From: DAMBHY01 sp032068765
GTDB taxonomy: Bacteria > Bacteroidota > Bacteroidia > Bacteroidales > Dysgonomonadaceae
DNA: 64,000 bases
Direction of reading: 5' to 3'
Assembly: GCA_032068765.1 (NCBI GenBank)
Contig: DAMBHY010000004.1
Span: 62,001-126,000 of the forward strand
Positions within the stretch are counted from its first letter, which is position 1, and each line of letters opens with the position of its first letter. The notes beneath the pieces are model-generated. The model saw only the letters and a list, made by a program, of their open reading frames with translations. It was not told the DNA's origin and ran no database searches. A program made the translations under genes and the position numbers. This document shows, one piece after another, positions 39,268-48,745 of this stretch.

Positions 39268-41679
39268 ATGTTTGCTGATGTAATACTACCTTTTCCATTA
39301 TCACAGACCTATACTTATGTGATACCTCAACAATACGAAGATTGTATCAATGTAGGTTTTAGAGTAATAGTTCCATTCGGGAAAAGCAAGTACTACACAG
39401 CAATTGTTGTAAAAGTATATCATCAGGTATTTTTAGATACCGAATTAAAAGAAATTCATTCCATCATCGACAACTATCCGATAGTTGAAGATACTCAGTT
39501 GAGTTTGTGGGAATGGATTTCTTTTTATTATATGTGTCCGCTGGGTGACGCTTATAAAGCAGCAGTGCCTTCTAAGCTTCGTCTCGAAAGCGAAACTTAT
39601 GTACAACTATCCGAAACATTTCCTGAAACACTTACGTTGACCGAATCTGAAAACAAAGTAATTACATATCTGCAAAATAATATATCTGAGAAAATTACAT
39701 CTTTAGAAAAAAATCTCACGATAAAAAATCTGCTCCCAGTTATTTATTCACTGCAATCAAAAGGTATTGTCGAGATATCAGAGGAAGTAAGTAACAAATA
39801 CGCTCCTAAAAAAGAAATTTTTATCGAATTAGTATCCGAAAATCAAGAAGAAGTACTCGATAAAATTGGAAAATCAAAAAAACAAGCTGCACTATATACA
39901 GATATTCTAAACATAAAGGCAGATAAAGCTCTATCAAAAAAAGAGGTAATTAAACTTCCATCTTATTCAGCAGAGGTGTATAGTGGATTGACTAAGAAAA
40001 ATATTATTAAAGAAGTTTTTGTGGAACTTCAGAATGAAAACAATTCGCAAAAACAACCAAATACGCTGAATAATCATCAACAAACTGCATTAACTGATAT
40101 TGAAAATATTTTCAATAAAAAACAAACTTGCCTTCTTTTTGGCGTTACATCAAGTGGAAAAACGGAAGTATACATTCATTTGATAGAAAAGATTATTAAC
40201 CAAAAAAAACAGGTGCTTTTCCTTGTACCTGAGATAGCATTAACCACACAGCTTACTCTTCGCTTAAGGAGTGTATTCGGCAAGAAATTAGGCATTTATC
40301 ATTCCAAAATAAAAGATAATGAACGAACTGCACTTTGGCTCAAAATGCTGTCTAACGAACCATATGAAATAATTATTGGCGTAAGGTCATCTCTTTTCTT
40401 ACCTTTTAAAAATTTGGGGCTTGTGATTGTGGATGAGGAACACGAAAGCAGTTACAAGCAGCAGGAACCTTCACCGCGGTATCACGGAAGAGATACGGCC
40501 CTTATGTTGGCTCACATCCATAATGCCAAAACACTTTTGGGAAGTGCCACACCATCTATAGAATCTTTTTTCAACGCTCACATCGGGAAATATGGAATCG
40601 TGGAAATTACACAGCGATTTGATGATATATTGATGCCTGAAATTTCGGTAGAAAACACTGCCGAACTCCGCAGAAAAAAGAAAATGAAAACGCTTTTTTC
40701 TCCGAATCTCCAAGATGCAATATCTGCATCTCTGCAAAATGGTGAACAAAGTATTCTGTTCAGAAACCGCAGAGGATATGCACCTATTGTAGAATGCAAA
40801 GATTGTGGATGGACGCCCAAATGCAAAAAATGTGATGTATCTCTCACTTTTCATAAATATAGAAAGGAGTTGGTTTGTCATTATTGCGACGCGACATACA
40901 GATTACCTAAACAGTGTCCTGAGTGTGGAAGCGAAAATTTTGGAATGCTAGGGCTGGGAACCGAACAATTGGAAGAAGAGACCGCAAAATTATTCCCTGA
41001 TGCCAAAATTGCCCGCATGGACACAGACACCATGAAAAAACAGAATGCCTATGAAAAGATAATTGAAGACTTTCAAGAGAAAAAAATAGATATTCTTGTC
41101 GGCACACAAATGCTTTCAAAGGGACTAGACTTTGACGATGTGGGTGTGGTTGGGATTATATCTGCCGATACCATGCTCAATTATCCCGATTTCCGCGCTC
41201 ACGAACGTGCTTTTCAGTTAATGGTGCAGGCTGCAGGACGCGCTGGTCGGAAAAACAAACAGGGAAATGTTTTCATTCAAACGAATGATGATACGCTTCC
41301 AATATATAGTATGGTGAAGAATCATAATTACAAACAATTTTTCGAGTTGCAGCTAAGCGAAAGAAAGTTGTTTCATTATCCTCCATTCTACAGATTAATA
41401 AAAATAGTCATTAAAGATCGAAACGAAGACAAAGTGAATAAAGCGTCTCAAATACTTACAAATTTGCTAAAGAAGACGTTGAACGAAAAAGTGTTAGGCC
41501 CCAACATTCCGGTTGTTTCAAGAATTAAACTGAATTATATTCGCAATATTCTTATCAAAACCGAAACGGGCTACTCTATTGAGGAACTGAGAAATATACT
41601 GAAAAACGCCGAAGCGAGATTAAGGGAAACATCTGAATACAAATATCTTACGATATATTATGATGTAGACCCGTTATAA
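39268..41679 (+). CDS. priA: Primosomal replication restart helicase PriA
   Basis: An 803-residue 3'-5' helicase that reloads the replisome at repaired forks. N-terminal DNA-binding domain (1-100), Walker A FGVTSSGKTEVYI, the DEEH box, the eight-Cys zinc module (CKDCGWTPKCKKC through CHYC and CPECG, about 512-556) and C-terminal motifs VQAAGRAGR. All parts are intact. Converges on an EamA transporter gene with 2 bases between stops. Confidence 0.96.
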   Translation: MFADVILPFPLSQTYTYVIPQQYEDCINVGFRVIVPFGKSKYYTAIVVKVYHQVFLDTELKEIHSIIDNYPIVEDTQLSLWEWISFYYMCPLGDAYKAAVPSKLRLESETYVQLSETFPETLTLTESENKVITYLQNNISEKITSLEKNLTIKNLLPVIYSLQSKGIVEISEEVSNKYAPKKEIFIELVSENQEEVLDKIGKSKKQAALYTDILNIKADKALSKKEVIKLPSYSAEVYSGLTKKNIIKEVFVELQNENNSQKQPNTLNNHQQTALTDIENIFNKKQTCLLFGVTSSGKTEVYIHLIEKIINQKKQVLFLVPEIALTTQLTLRLRSVFGKKLGIYHSKIKDNERTALWLKMLSNEPYEIIIGVRSSLFLPFKNLGLVIVDEEHESSYKQQEPSPRYHGRDTALMLAHIHNAKTLLGSATPSIESFFNAHIGKYGIVEITQRFDDILMPEISVENTAELRRKKKMKTLFSPNLQDAISASLQNGEQSILFRNRRGYAPIVECKDCGWTPKCKKCDVSLTFHKYRKELVCHYCDATYRLPKQCPECGSENFGMLGLGTEQLEEETAKLFPDAKIARMDTDTMKKQNAYEKIIEDFQEKKIDILVGTQMLSKGLDFDDVGVVGIISADTMLNYPDFRAHERAFQLMVQAAGRAGRKNKQGNVFIQTNDDTLPIYSMVKNHNYKQFFELQLSERKLFHYPPFYRLIKIVIKDRNEDKVNKASQILTNLLKKTLNEKVLGPNIPVVSRIKLNYIRNILIKTETGYSIEELRNILKNAEARLRETSEYKYLTIYYDVDPL

Positions 41680-41681
41680 GA

Positions 41682-42563
41682 TTACAAAAAGAATATCGAA
41701 GCCCCCACAATACTGATAACGGTACCAATAATCTGGCGGGCCGTTATCTTTTCTTTAAACATAATCGCCGATGGTGCTATAATGAAAATGGGAACCAGTG
41801 CCATCAAGGTAGCTGCAATTCCGGTATCTGTATGCTGAATAGCAAACAGCGACAAAGCCACTCCAACAAACGGACCAAAAAAAGAACCTATTGATATTGC
41901 TTTCATACTCGAGGGAGTTGTCACAGCTCTCATCACACGTTTCCAGCGCCGTAGCACTGTAACTAAAACGATAAATCCAAAGAATCCAAATATTGCCCTT
42001 ATTTGTGTTGCAGAAATCGGGTCATAATCCGTCAATCCTTTTTTACTGAGTATCAATCCTAATGCCTGCCCAATTGCACCACCCAAAGCAAAAAGAAATC
42101 CTTTCACCGGAACATTGAGTTTCAATCCTTTTCCCGCAACGGCTATCATCAAACCTAACACACTCACAACAATACCAATAATGCTTTTAAAAGTGAGAAT
42201 TTCTCCTAGAAAAAACCAACCGATAATTGCTGTAAACATAGGCGACAGGCTCATCACCAACTGTGATGTTCGGGAACCGATGATTGTATATGATTTAAAA
42301 AGAAACAAATCGCCGATAAAAAAACCAACAATCCCCGATGCACCCAGCCAAAACCATTGATCCGCCGTAGCATCAAGCGGTAGAAACATTCCTTTCTGAA
42401 AGAAAGATGTTATTCCTAAAAAAATTATCGCTAAAAAAATCCGAATAATATTTACGGAAAGAGAACCGACATTGCGCCCTGCTTTTTCAAAAAAAATAGC
42501 GCTCATCATCCAACAGAATGCAGTTGCGAGAGCAGCTATTTCACCAATATGTGTGGAAATCAT
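41682..42563 (-). CDS. EamA/DMT-family transporter
   Basis: A 293-residue inner-membrane protein with ten predicted helices made of two EamA repeats (about 5-140 and 150-290). Each ends with the usual small-residue helices (GIVVSVLGLMIAVAG and GTVISIVGASIFFL). Drug/metabolite exporter family; substrate not predictable. Convergent with priA. Confidence 0.88.
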   Translation of the reverse strand: MISTHIGEIAALATAFCWMMSAIFFEKAGRNVGSLSVNIIRIFLAIIFLGITSFFQKGMFLPLDATADQWFWLGASGIVGFFIGDLFLFKSYTIIGSRTSQLVMSLSPMFTAIIGWFFLGEILTFKSIIGIVVSVLGLMIAVAGKGLKLNVPVKGFLFALGGAIGQALGLILSKKGLTDYDPISATQIRAIFGFFGFIVLVTVLRRWKRVMRAVTTPSSMKAISIGSFFGPFVGVALSLFAIQHTDTGIAATLMALVPIFIIAPSAIMFKEKITARQIIGTVISIVGASIFFL

Positions 42564-42946
42564 TTATGCTTTTCTAAATTTGCTACAAAAGTAATCTATT
42601 GTAAATATAATTGTACCAATTTGTTCGATTTTTAATCAAACAAAATTGTTACATTTCTGTTAAGTTTTTAACTATTGCACCATAAATACTCAATGAAGTC
42701 TTTAAATATTTGCTTGGTTTAGCTATTTTTGCACCTGTAATTAAAAACAATCAACTCAAGAACATCCTAATGTAAGGTGTTTCAAAAGAGAAGAAAGAAT
42801 GATTAAAATTACCACGCTAAGTCTTTTGGACGGTAATACTCTCGAAAAAATACTTCTGTTATTTTGTAATCCCACAAAATTTCAAGCGGCATATATTTAT
42901 TGCTGCTCATCTCCCCTACAAACAAAAAATCATTAAATATTAAAAA
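42564..42946 (+). promoter_or_regulatory. PiT promoter and leader with a possible upstream ORF
   Basis: TTTA (42700-42703), 20 bases, then TATTTTTG (42724-42731) resembles a Bacteroidota promoter and gives a leader of about 210 nt. Inside it an ATG at 42799 opens a 45-codon frame ending at 42936, 10 bases before the PiT ATG. It may be a regulatory leader peptide or chance. Nothing else is seen in the 383 bases. Confidence 0.4.
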
Positions 42947-45193
42947 ATGGATCCTATTTTTTTAGTTATTGTTATTGCTCTGTTAGTTTTGGCTGCTATA
43001 GACTTAACTGTGGGTGTATCAAATGATGCCGTAAACTTCTTGAACTCGAGTATCGGCTCAAAAGCAGCACCTATGTGGGTGATTCTTACACTTGCATCTA
43101 TTGGTGTAATGTTTGGAGCGCTATTCTCTAACGGTATGATGGATATTGCCCGACACGGTGTATTCAATCCTGAGATGTTCACATTCAGAAATGTCATGAT
43201 GTTGTTTTTATCAGTAATGATTACGGATGTGGTTCTGCTTGACGTTTACAACACATATGGATTGCCCACTTCCACTACTGTTTCTTTAGTTTCCGGTTTA
43301 TTAGGTTCGGCAGTAGGTGTTGCATTGTATTCAATATCTCAGAATGGCGGCGGAAATTTAGTAGAATATCTAAATACAAGCAAAGTATTGGGAATCTTCT
43401 CAGCGATATTGGTTTCGGTAGCGGTTGCCTTCCTATCCGGTAGTTTGATTCAGTATATTTCACGTGCAATATTTTCGTTTAACTACCAACCTGTTTATAG
43501 ATACATCGGTTTCTTATTTGCAGGATCTGCACTTACAGCAATTACATACTTCGTGGTTTTTAAAGGACTAAAAGGAAGTACTTTTATGACTGAAGATAAC
43601 ATAGCATATTTGAATGAAAATTTGCGACAGCTTACTTTATATACCTTTTTGGGTTGGTCAGCATTGTTAGCAATCCTTCAATATGCTTTCCGTGTAAATA
43701 CACTTAAAGTTATTATATTGGCAGGTACCCTGGCACTTTCACTCGCATTTGCGAGCAACGACTTGGTAAATTTCATCGGTGTATTTATGGCTGGATTGAG
43801 TTCTTATGAGGCTGCACAAGCATTTCAAGCTACAGGAGGAGATGTAACCAATATGACAATGGAAACACTTAAAGGATCTGCCATGGCTGACTGGAGATGG
43901 TTAGGCGCATCAGGACTGATTATGGTTCTTGCTTTGTGGTTTTCAAAGAAATCAAGAACAGTTACTAAAACTGAAATCGGATTGGCCAGACAAGGTGAAG
44001 GTTTGGAAAGATTTGATTCATCTCCATTGTCCCGTTCAGTAGTTAGAATGTCTGTTTCTATAAACAAAGGTTTTCAATTCATTTTCCCGGAATCAGTACG
44101 TAAAGCTATCGACAAACGTTTTATTCCTTTGGAAGTGGAAGACAAGACTGTTTCTTTCGACTTAATACGTGCCTCTGTCAATCTTACTCTTTCTGCATTG
44201 CTTATTTCTTTAGGTACATCATTAAAACTGCCTCTATCCACCACTTATGTAACTTTCATGGTTGCGATGGGTACATCACTATCTGACAGAGCATGGGGAC
44301 GTGAAAGTGCTGTATATCGTATCAATGGAGTATTAACCGTAATTGGAGGATGGTTTATTACAGCATTTGCCGCATTTACCCTGGCATTGATATTCTCTTC
44401 CATTTTAGTGTGGGGTGGAAAGATTGCTGTTTTTGCACTTTTAGCTTTTGTAGTATTTTTATTTATCAAATCAGCGTCTGTTCACAAAAAAAGAGAAACG
44501 AGAGAAGCATCTGCAGAATCAATTCTTAACAACGAACTTGATATCATCAGAACTTCCACTGAAGATGTGAAAGAATCAATCACAAAAATGTTGGAAATAT
44601 ATGACTCAACCATCGAAGGGTTGACGCAAGAAAATCTAAAAAGTCTAAAAACCGCTACTTCAGAAGCCGAACAATTGTACACTATTTACAAAGACAAACG
44701 TACATATGAGGTAGTGCCTACCATACAGGCAATTGCTGAAACAGAATTTGATATTGAACAGGATTACGTGCAAATCGTGGATTATACGTATGAAATATCT
44801 AAAGCACTTCAGATTATTACTAAAATAAGCTTAAGACATATTGATAACAATCACAAAGGTTTGACTCCCGATCAATCTGCAGACTTGCACGAATTGAACG
44901 CTCATACCCGAATGATGTTTGAAAACTTCCTGGATATTATAAATAACGCAGAGTTTGAAACATTCAAGGCAAATCTTGTAAGAAGTCGTGAAGATATGCT
45001 TGACATGTATGCCAAACTTACCAAAAAGCAAATCAAACGCGTGAAAATGGGTGAATGCGGTACAAGATGCAGCATTCTGTTCTTGAACATATTGAATGAA
45101 ACAAAGAACATTACCCTTCAAGCCATCAATATGATGAAAGCGCAACGCGACATCATGTTTGCAAATAAAAAACCTGTAGAGAATAAGTTGTAA
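42947..45193 (+). CDS. PiT-family inorganic phosphate transporter with PhoU-like tail
   Basis: A 748-residue protein. The membrane part (about 1-520) has the duplicated PiT signature: VGVSNDAVNFLNSSIG-type GANDAxN at about 22-37 and FASNDLVNFIGV at about 268-279, with PTSTTVSLVSGLLG and LPLSTTYVTFMVAMG as the inner repeats. The C-terminal 220 residues are soluble helices resembling DUF47/PhoU, so a regulator is fused to the transporter; this fused form is common in Bacteroidota. Probably H+ or Na+ coupled. Overlaps the S4 gene by one base (TAATG). Confidence 0.92.
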   Translation: MDPIFLVIVIALLVLAAIDLTVGVSNDAVNFLNSSIGSKAAPMWVILTLASIGVMFGALFSNGMMDIARHGVFNPEMFTFRNVMMLFLSVMITDVVLLDVYNTYGLPTSTTVSLVSGLLGSAVGVALYSISQNGGGNLVEYLNTSKVLGIFSAILVSVAVAFLSGSLIQYISRAIFSFNYQPVYRYIGFLFAGSALTAITYFVVFKGLKGSTFMTEDNIAYLNENLRQLTLYTFLGWSALLAILQYAFRVNTLKVIILAGTLALSLAFASNDLVNFIGVFMAGLSSYEAAQAFQATGGDVTNMTMETLKGSAMADWRWLGASGLIMVLALWFSKKSRTVTKTEIGLARQGEGLERFDSSPLSRSVVRMSVSINKGFQFIFPESVRKAIDKRFIPLEVEDKTVSFDLIRASVNLTLSALLISLGTSLKLPLSTTYVTFMVAMGTSLSDRAWGRESAVYRINGVLTVIGGWFITAFAAFTLALIFSSILVWGGKIAVFALLAFVVFLFIKSASVHKKRETREASAESILNNELDIIRTSTEDVKESITKMLEIYDSTIEGLTQENLKSLKTATSEAEQLYTIYKDKRTYEVVPTIQAIAETEFDIEQDYVQIVDYTYEISKALQIITKISLRHIDNNHKGLTPDQSADLHELNAHTRMMFENFLDIINNAEFETFKANLVRSREDMLDMYAKLTKKQIKRVKMGECGTRCSILFLNILNETKNITLQAINMMKAQRDIMFANKKPVENKL

Positions 45194-45597
45194 TGGAAGA
45201 AACCCGAATAGACAAATGGCTGTGGGCTGTCCGCATTTTCAAAACACGCACTATTGCAACCGAAGCGGTGAAGAAAGGGCGTGTGATGATTGACAATGTG
45301 GTGATCAAGCCCTCACGCAATGTACATGTAGGGGATGTCATTCAGGTAAAAAAACCACCTGTAACTTATTCATTCAAAGTATTGGACCTTGCAGACAAAC
45401 GCATGAGTGCGAAGCTTGTACCACAATTTATGGAGAATATCACTCCGCCAGAACAGTACGAAATACTCGAACTGAATAAAATAAGCGGATTTGTGGACAG
45501 ACAACGAGGTACAGGACGCCCTACAAAAAAAGAAAGACGAGACCTGGAAGTATTTACAGAGAATTTCGACTTTGATGAATTTGACTGGGACGATTGA
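45193..45597 (+). CDS. hslR: S4-domain RNA-binding heat-shock protein (Hsp15-like)
   Basis: A 134-residue protein with the S4 fold at the start (RIDKWLWAVRIFKTRTIATEA and KGRVMIDN...KPSRNVHVGD) and a basic/acidic tail ending EFDWDD. HslR binds 50S subunits with stalled nascent chains. Coupled to the phosphate transporter by a one-base stop/start overlap, which is conserved operon noise or real coupling. Confidence 0.88.
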   Translation: MEETRIDKWLWAVRIFKTRTIATEAVKKGRVMIDNVVIKPSRNVHVGDVIQVKKPPVTYSFKVLDLADKRMSAKLVPQFMENITPPEQYEILELNKISGFVDRQRGTGRPTKKERRDLEVFTENFDFDEFDWDD

Positions 45598-46305
45598 TTA
45601 GATAGTCAGGCGATTGGTCGCCTTATCATACACTGGAACAACGGCAGCCGTGTTTTGCATCAAGCAAAATGCGGCTTCGTTTTCTACTCCATTCTTCAAC
45701 AAGCGCGCGTAATGCTCGGTTTTTTTCACATATTCCAAAGGATTTTCTTTTGCTGACTGCCAAAGTTTGAATGCTATTTGTGACGCATCCGACGTGATCT
45801 GCAATTCTCGCAATTTTTGCATTTCGGCTATAAAAGCGCCACCAAACAAAGTGTCTTCTATGTTCATCCGATTATTCCATCCGGCACACACCACAACTAT
45901 TCTGTCATCATTCACACACTTCCTCGCTAACGCGCTGATATTGGAAAATGCGCCGATATATAAATTGGAAGCTTTGCGTGCTGTCTGCACCGCCTGCGTT
46001 CCGTTGGTAGTTGTGAAAACTACTTCCCTTCCGCTTACAAGCTCGGCGGCATAATCTAATGGAGAGTTTCCAAAGTCCGCAAAGCCGCATTTTTGTGCGT
46101 TACGCTCCGCTCCTACCAAAAAACCTTTTTGCTTGTATGCTTCCGCCTCGTCAAGCCCCGCAACAGGGATTACAGCCGATGCACCGTTTTTCAACATAAC
46201 GCAAATGGTAGTGGATGCACGCAAAATATCTACAATAATTACCGTATCATTTTCACCCTTATAATAAGGATAAAGCGCGGGGGAAACACAAATCTCAATC
46301 GTCAT
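45598..46305 (-). CDS. 2-phosphosulfolactate phosphatase family protein (ComB)
   Basis: About 235 residues from the ATG at 46305 (MTIEICVSP); an upstream TTG would add seven residues. Matches ComB, which dephosphorylates 2-phosphosulfolactate in coenzyme M synthesis, with IIVDILRASTTICVML, FGNSPLDY, TTTNGTQA and CAGWNNRMNIEDTLFGGA (seen in order). This organism is not expected to make coenzyme M, so the true substrate is open. A minus-strand -7 box TACTTTTG lies at 46324-46331. Confidence 0.85.
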   Translation of the reverse strand: MTIEICVSPALYPYYKGENDTVIIVDILRASTTICVMLKNGASAVIPVAGLDEAEAYKQKGFLVGAERNAQKCGFADFGNSPLDYAAELVSGREVVFTTTNGTQAVQTARKASNLYIGAFSNISALARKCVNDDRIVVVCAGWNNRMNIEDTLFGGAFIAEMQKLRELQITSDASQIAFKLWQSAKENPLEYVKKTEHYARLLKNGVENEAAFCLMQNTAAVVPVYDKATNRLTI

Positions 46306-46411
46306 ACATTCGTAAGTTTGGTGCAAAAGTATAAAAACTTATGTTCTTCTGTGTGTCAGCTGACTATTATTTATCTATTGGCATGCATAGTATCTTTCGA
46401 GTGGATGCGCC

Positions 46412-46441
46412 CTTGCATTCTGAAGAAAAATACTACCTTTG
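46412..46441 (+). promoter_or_regulatory. Promoter of the TPR/LuxR-type regulator
   Basis: CTTG (46412-46415), 18 bases, then TACCTTTG (46434-46441), 28 bases before the ATG at 46470. A near-consensus Bacteroidota promoter. Confidence 0.55.
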
Positions 46442-46469
46442 AAGTCTCGAATCGGATTATCATGTAAGT

Positions 46470-48158
46470 ATGCGTATAGCCAAGTTCTCGTTGTTATGTC
46501 TCCTTATGCTGATTTTCACAGCCTGCGAAACGGCTGGCGACAAGCAGATCTATGCCCGTTTGCAGCAGTGGGACAGCCTCCTGCTCGATAATCCGCACGG
46601 AGTAAAAGACAGCCTGCGCCAGATTCATCCCGAACAGTTATCGCGGAGCAATCGTGCCTACCTCGGACTTATCCAAACCATTGTGGACGACAAAACTTAT
46701 GCAGATTTCACTTCGGACTCGCTTATCAATGCAGTAGAAGAATATTACGCCCATCACGACAAAGGAAGTGAAAATCATATCCGCTCACTGATTTATCAGG
46801 GAATGGTACGCTTCCGAATGAACGAGACGGATACCTTGATATGGCAGCCGTTGAAAGAGGCGGAAAAGCGGTGGAACCAACTGCCTCAGAAAAATCACCT
46901 CTTGGGTTACTTTCTAAATATGTATCTGGGAGAAATACACAGCAATAATGATAATGACTCCTTGGCTAATATTTATTTCAGGAAAGCACTAAAGTATGCA
47001 CGGCAACAGGCTATACGCAAATATGTCTTCGATGCCACCATTCCATTATTCATTGAAGAACTGAAACAAGAACATTACAAGCATGCAAAACTTTATTTGG
47101 ATACGCTTAGCGCTATTACTAATTTGCCAATAGAACAACAATATGCATTGTTGAATGCCCAATGCTTATATTATGATGAAATAGGAGAGCATCAAAAAGC
47201 ATTAGATGCGGAGAAAAAACAAATGATAATATCAAATAAACGTTTATTTCCTATCGAGATGTTTAAATCTTATTACTCTCTTTCTGATTTATATCTAAGC
47301 TTAAACCAACCCGACAGCGCCATGCACTATGGACTGGAAGCTATCCGTCATATAAAAGACAGCTCCTATAGATATAATTATCTGCTCTACCAGAATATAG
47401 GAGATATCGCCGTGGCGCAGAAAGATTATCAAACAGCGCACCAATATGCCCGCAAAGCATTGGAAGTGTATGAATCTTCTGTTGATAAAATAACAGACCA
47501 ACAAATATTGGAGTTGGAAAAGAAATATGACCTTACCGAAGCCCAAAACAAGGCGCTGAACATGCAAAAAAGAAACCTTATATATGGAATACTCCTGTTA
47601 TTAGTTCTTTCCGCATCGTTTTATTTGTACTTCTACCTGCGGAAACAAAGCACCATTGCAGCACTCCAGAAGCGCGAAGCGGATGCAAAGGCGCAACGCC
47701 TAGAAACCGAAAAAGCACTGTGGACGAGCCACCAAGAACATCAGGAAAAGATGATACGCACCTTGGGCAACTTCTTGGCTCAGTACGCTTCCGTGCAAGA
47801 GCATGCTAAGGATATGACGAACAAAATCAGGGCGAAAGATTCCAAACTGGGAGATGAATACGATGCCATGCTGAAACGGGGACAGAACGACTTCTCCCAA
47901 CTTGCCCGAGAGCTATTTACCAAAGAAGAATTTGAACAACAATTGGGCGTCGCGGACACTTGCGATGTGTTTTCGCAATCCGACCGACTGCTGCTATTGA
48001 TGTTAGCCGAACATACCCCCAACGAACAGATAGCCGCCCTGCTTAATACCAACACCTCTAACTTAAAGACACGCAAATCGTATCTAAAGAAAAAAATCAT
48101 CGAAAAGGCAACTCCCGACAACCATTTCGAGACTCTTTTATCCCTCTTTTCTAGGTAA
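46470..48158 (+). CDS. Membrane-anchored TPR regulator with LuxR-type HTH
   Basis: A 562-residue protein. Residues 1-19 form a signal with a lipobox-like LIFTAC; about 60-350 are helical TPR-like repeats (for example QPDSAMHYGLEAIRHIKDSS and QTAHQYARKALEVYESS); a membrane helix is at about 370-390 (LIYGILLLLVLSASFYLYF); then a coiled coil (392-480) and a C-terminal helix-turn-helix resembling LuxR/GerE (LLLMLAEHTPNEQIAALLN, then LKTRKSYLKKKI). The layout is a one-piece sensor: periplasmic TPRs, cytosolic DNA-binding head. It opens the accessory island and may control it. GC is higher than most genes that follow. Confidence 0.8.
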   Translation: MRIAKFSLLCLLMLIFTACETAGDKQIYARLQQWDSLLLDNPHGVKDSLRQIHPEQLSRSNRAYLGLIQTIVDDKTYADFTSDSLINAVEEYYAHHDKGSENHIRSLIYQGMVRFRMNETDTLIWQPLKEAEKRWNQLPQKNHLLGYFLNMYLGEIHSNNDNDSLANIYFRKALKYARQQAIRKYVFDATIPLFIEELKQEHYKHAKLYLDTLSAITNLPIEQQYALLNAQCLYYDEIGEHQKALDAEKKQMIISNKRLFPIEMFKSYYSLSDLYLSLNQPDSAMHYGLEAIRHIKDSSYRYNYLLYQNIGDIAVAQKDYQTAHQYARKALEVYESSVDKITDQQILELEKKYDLTEAQNKALNMQKRNLIYGILLLLVLSASFYLYFYLRKQSTIAALQKREADAKAQRLETEKALWTSHQEHQEKMIRTLGNFLAQYASVQEHAKDMTNKIRAKDSKLGDEYDAMLKRGQNDFSQLARELFTKEEFEQQLGVADTCDVFSQSDRLLLLMLAEHTPNEQIAALLNTNTSNLKTRKSYLKKKIIEKATPDNHFETLLSLFSR

Positions 48159-48332
48159 ATATCCGTCAAAAAGAGGTTAGAATCACCGTTCTTTTATCAG
48201 CGCAACAAACTGATATTATGCGACATATAAAAATACCCGAGGTTAGGATTGTATTCCTCTATTGACTTTTAGATATTTATCGTTTTACTTTGTGTCCAAT
48301 AAATTTAACAACACTTTTAAACCATTTTTAAG

Positions 48333-48712
48333 ATGAAACACTACAGATTGTATTTCGCGATGTTATTCCTTATTTTGATAGGGACTACTTCTTTAAACAC
48401 CGTCCAGGCATCAAGTCTGAATGGAAATAACGAAAAGACAGAATTAAATTTGATACTAAAGGACCTCATACGCGTTCCGGTTCTCCAACAATTAATGCCT
48501 TTGCTGATGGACAATCCATATCCGTAGAAGTAAGCAATTATTCAGGCATAGTGCAAGTGGAGGTAATGGGTGCTGGTGGAGCACAGTCTCAAACCATGCA
48601 GATATCCGGCGGAGGCGTTTGTATGCTAGATATCTCAGCTCTACAGTCAGGAAGTTATTCTTTACGGATTATATTGGGGAATCAAATATATGAAGGTGAA
48701 TTTCAAAAATAA
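48333..48712 (+). pseudogene. DUF3244 secreted protein, frameshifted
   Basis: The ATG at 48333 starts a signal peptide (MKHYRLYFAMLFLILIG) and reads to about residue 42, then the DUF3244 body is found in another frame (TKGPHTRSGSPTINAFADGQ, then SVEVSNYSGIVQVEV and SGSYSLRIILGN) to a stop at 48710-48712. One base lost near 48440-48455 explains it. The joined product, about 125 residues, is normal for the family, small Bacteroidales beta-sandwich proteins of unknown function. No slippery heptamer is seen, so a mutation or assembly error is likelier than programmed shifting. Confidence 0.8.
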
Positions 48713-48745
48713 TTATTTATCAATCAAATATTTAATTCATTTGTT

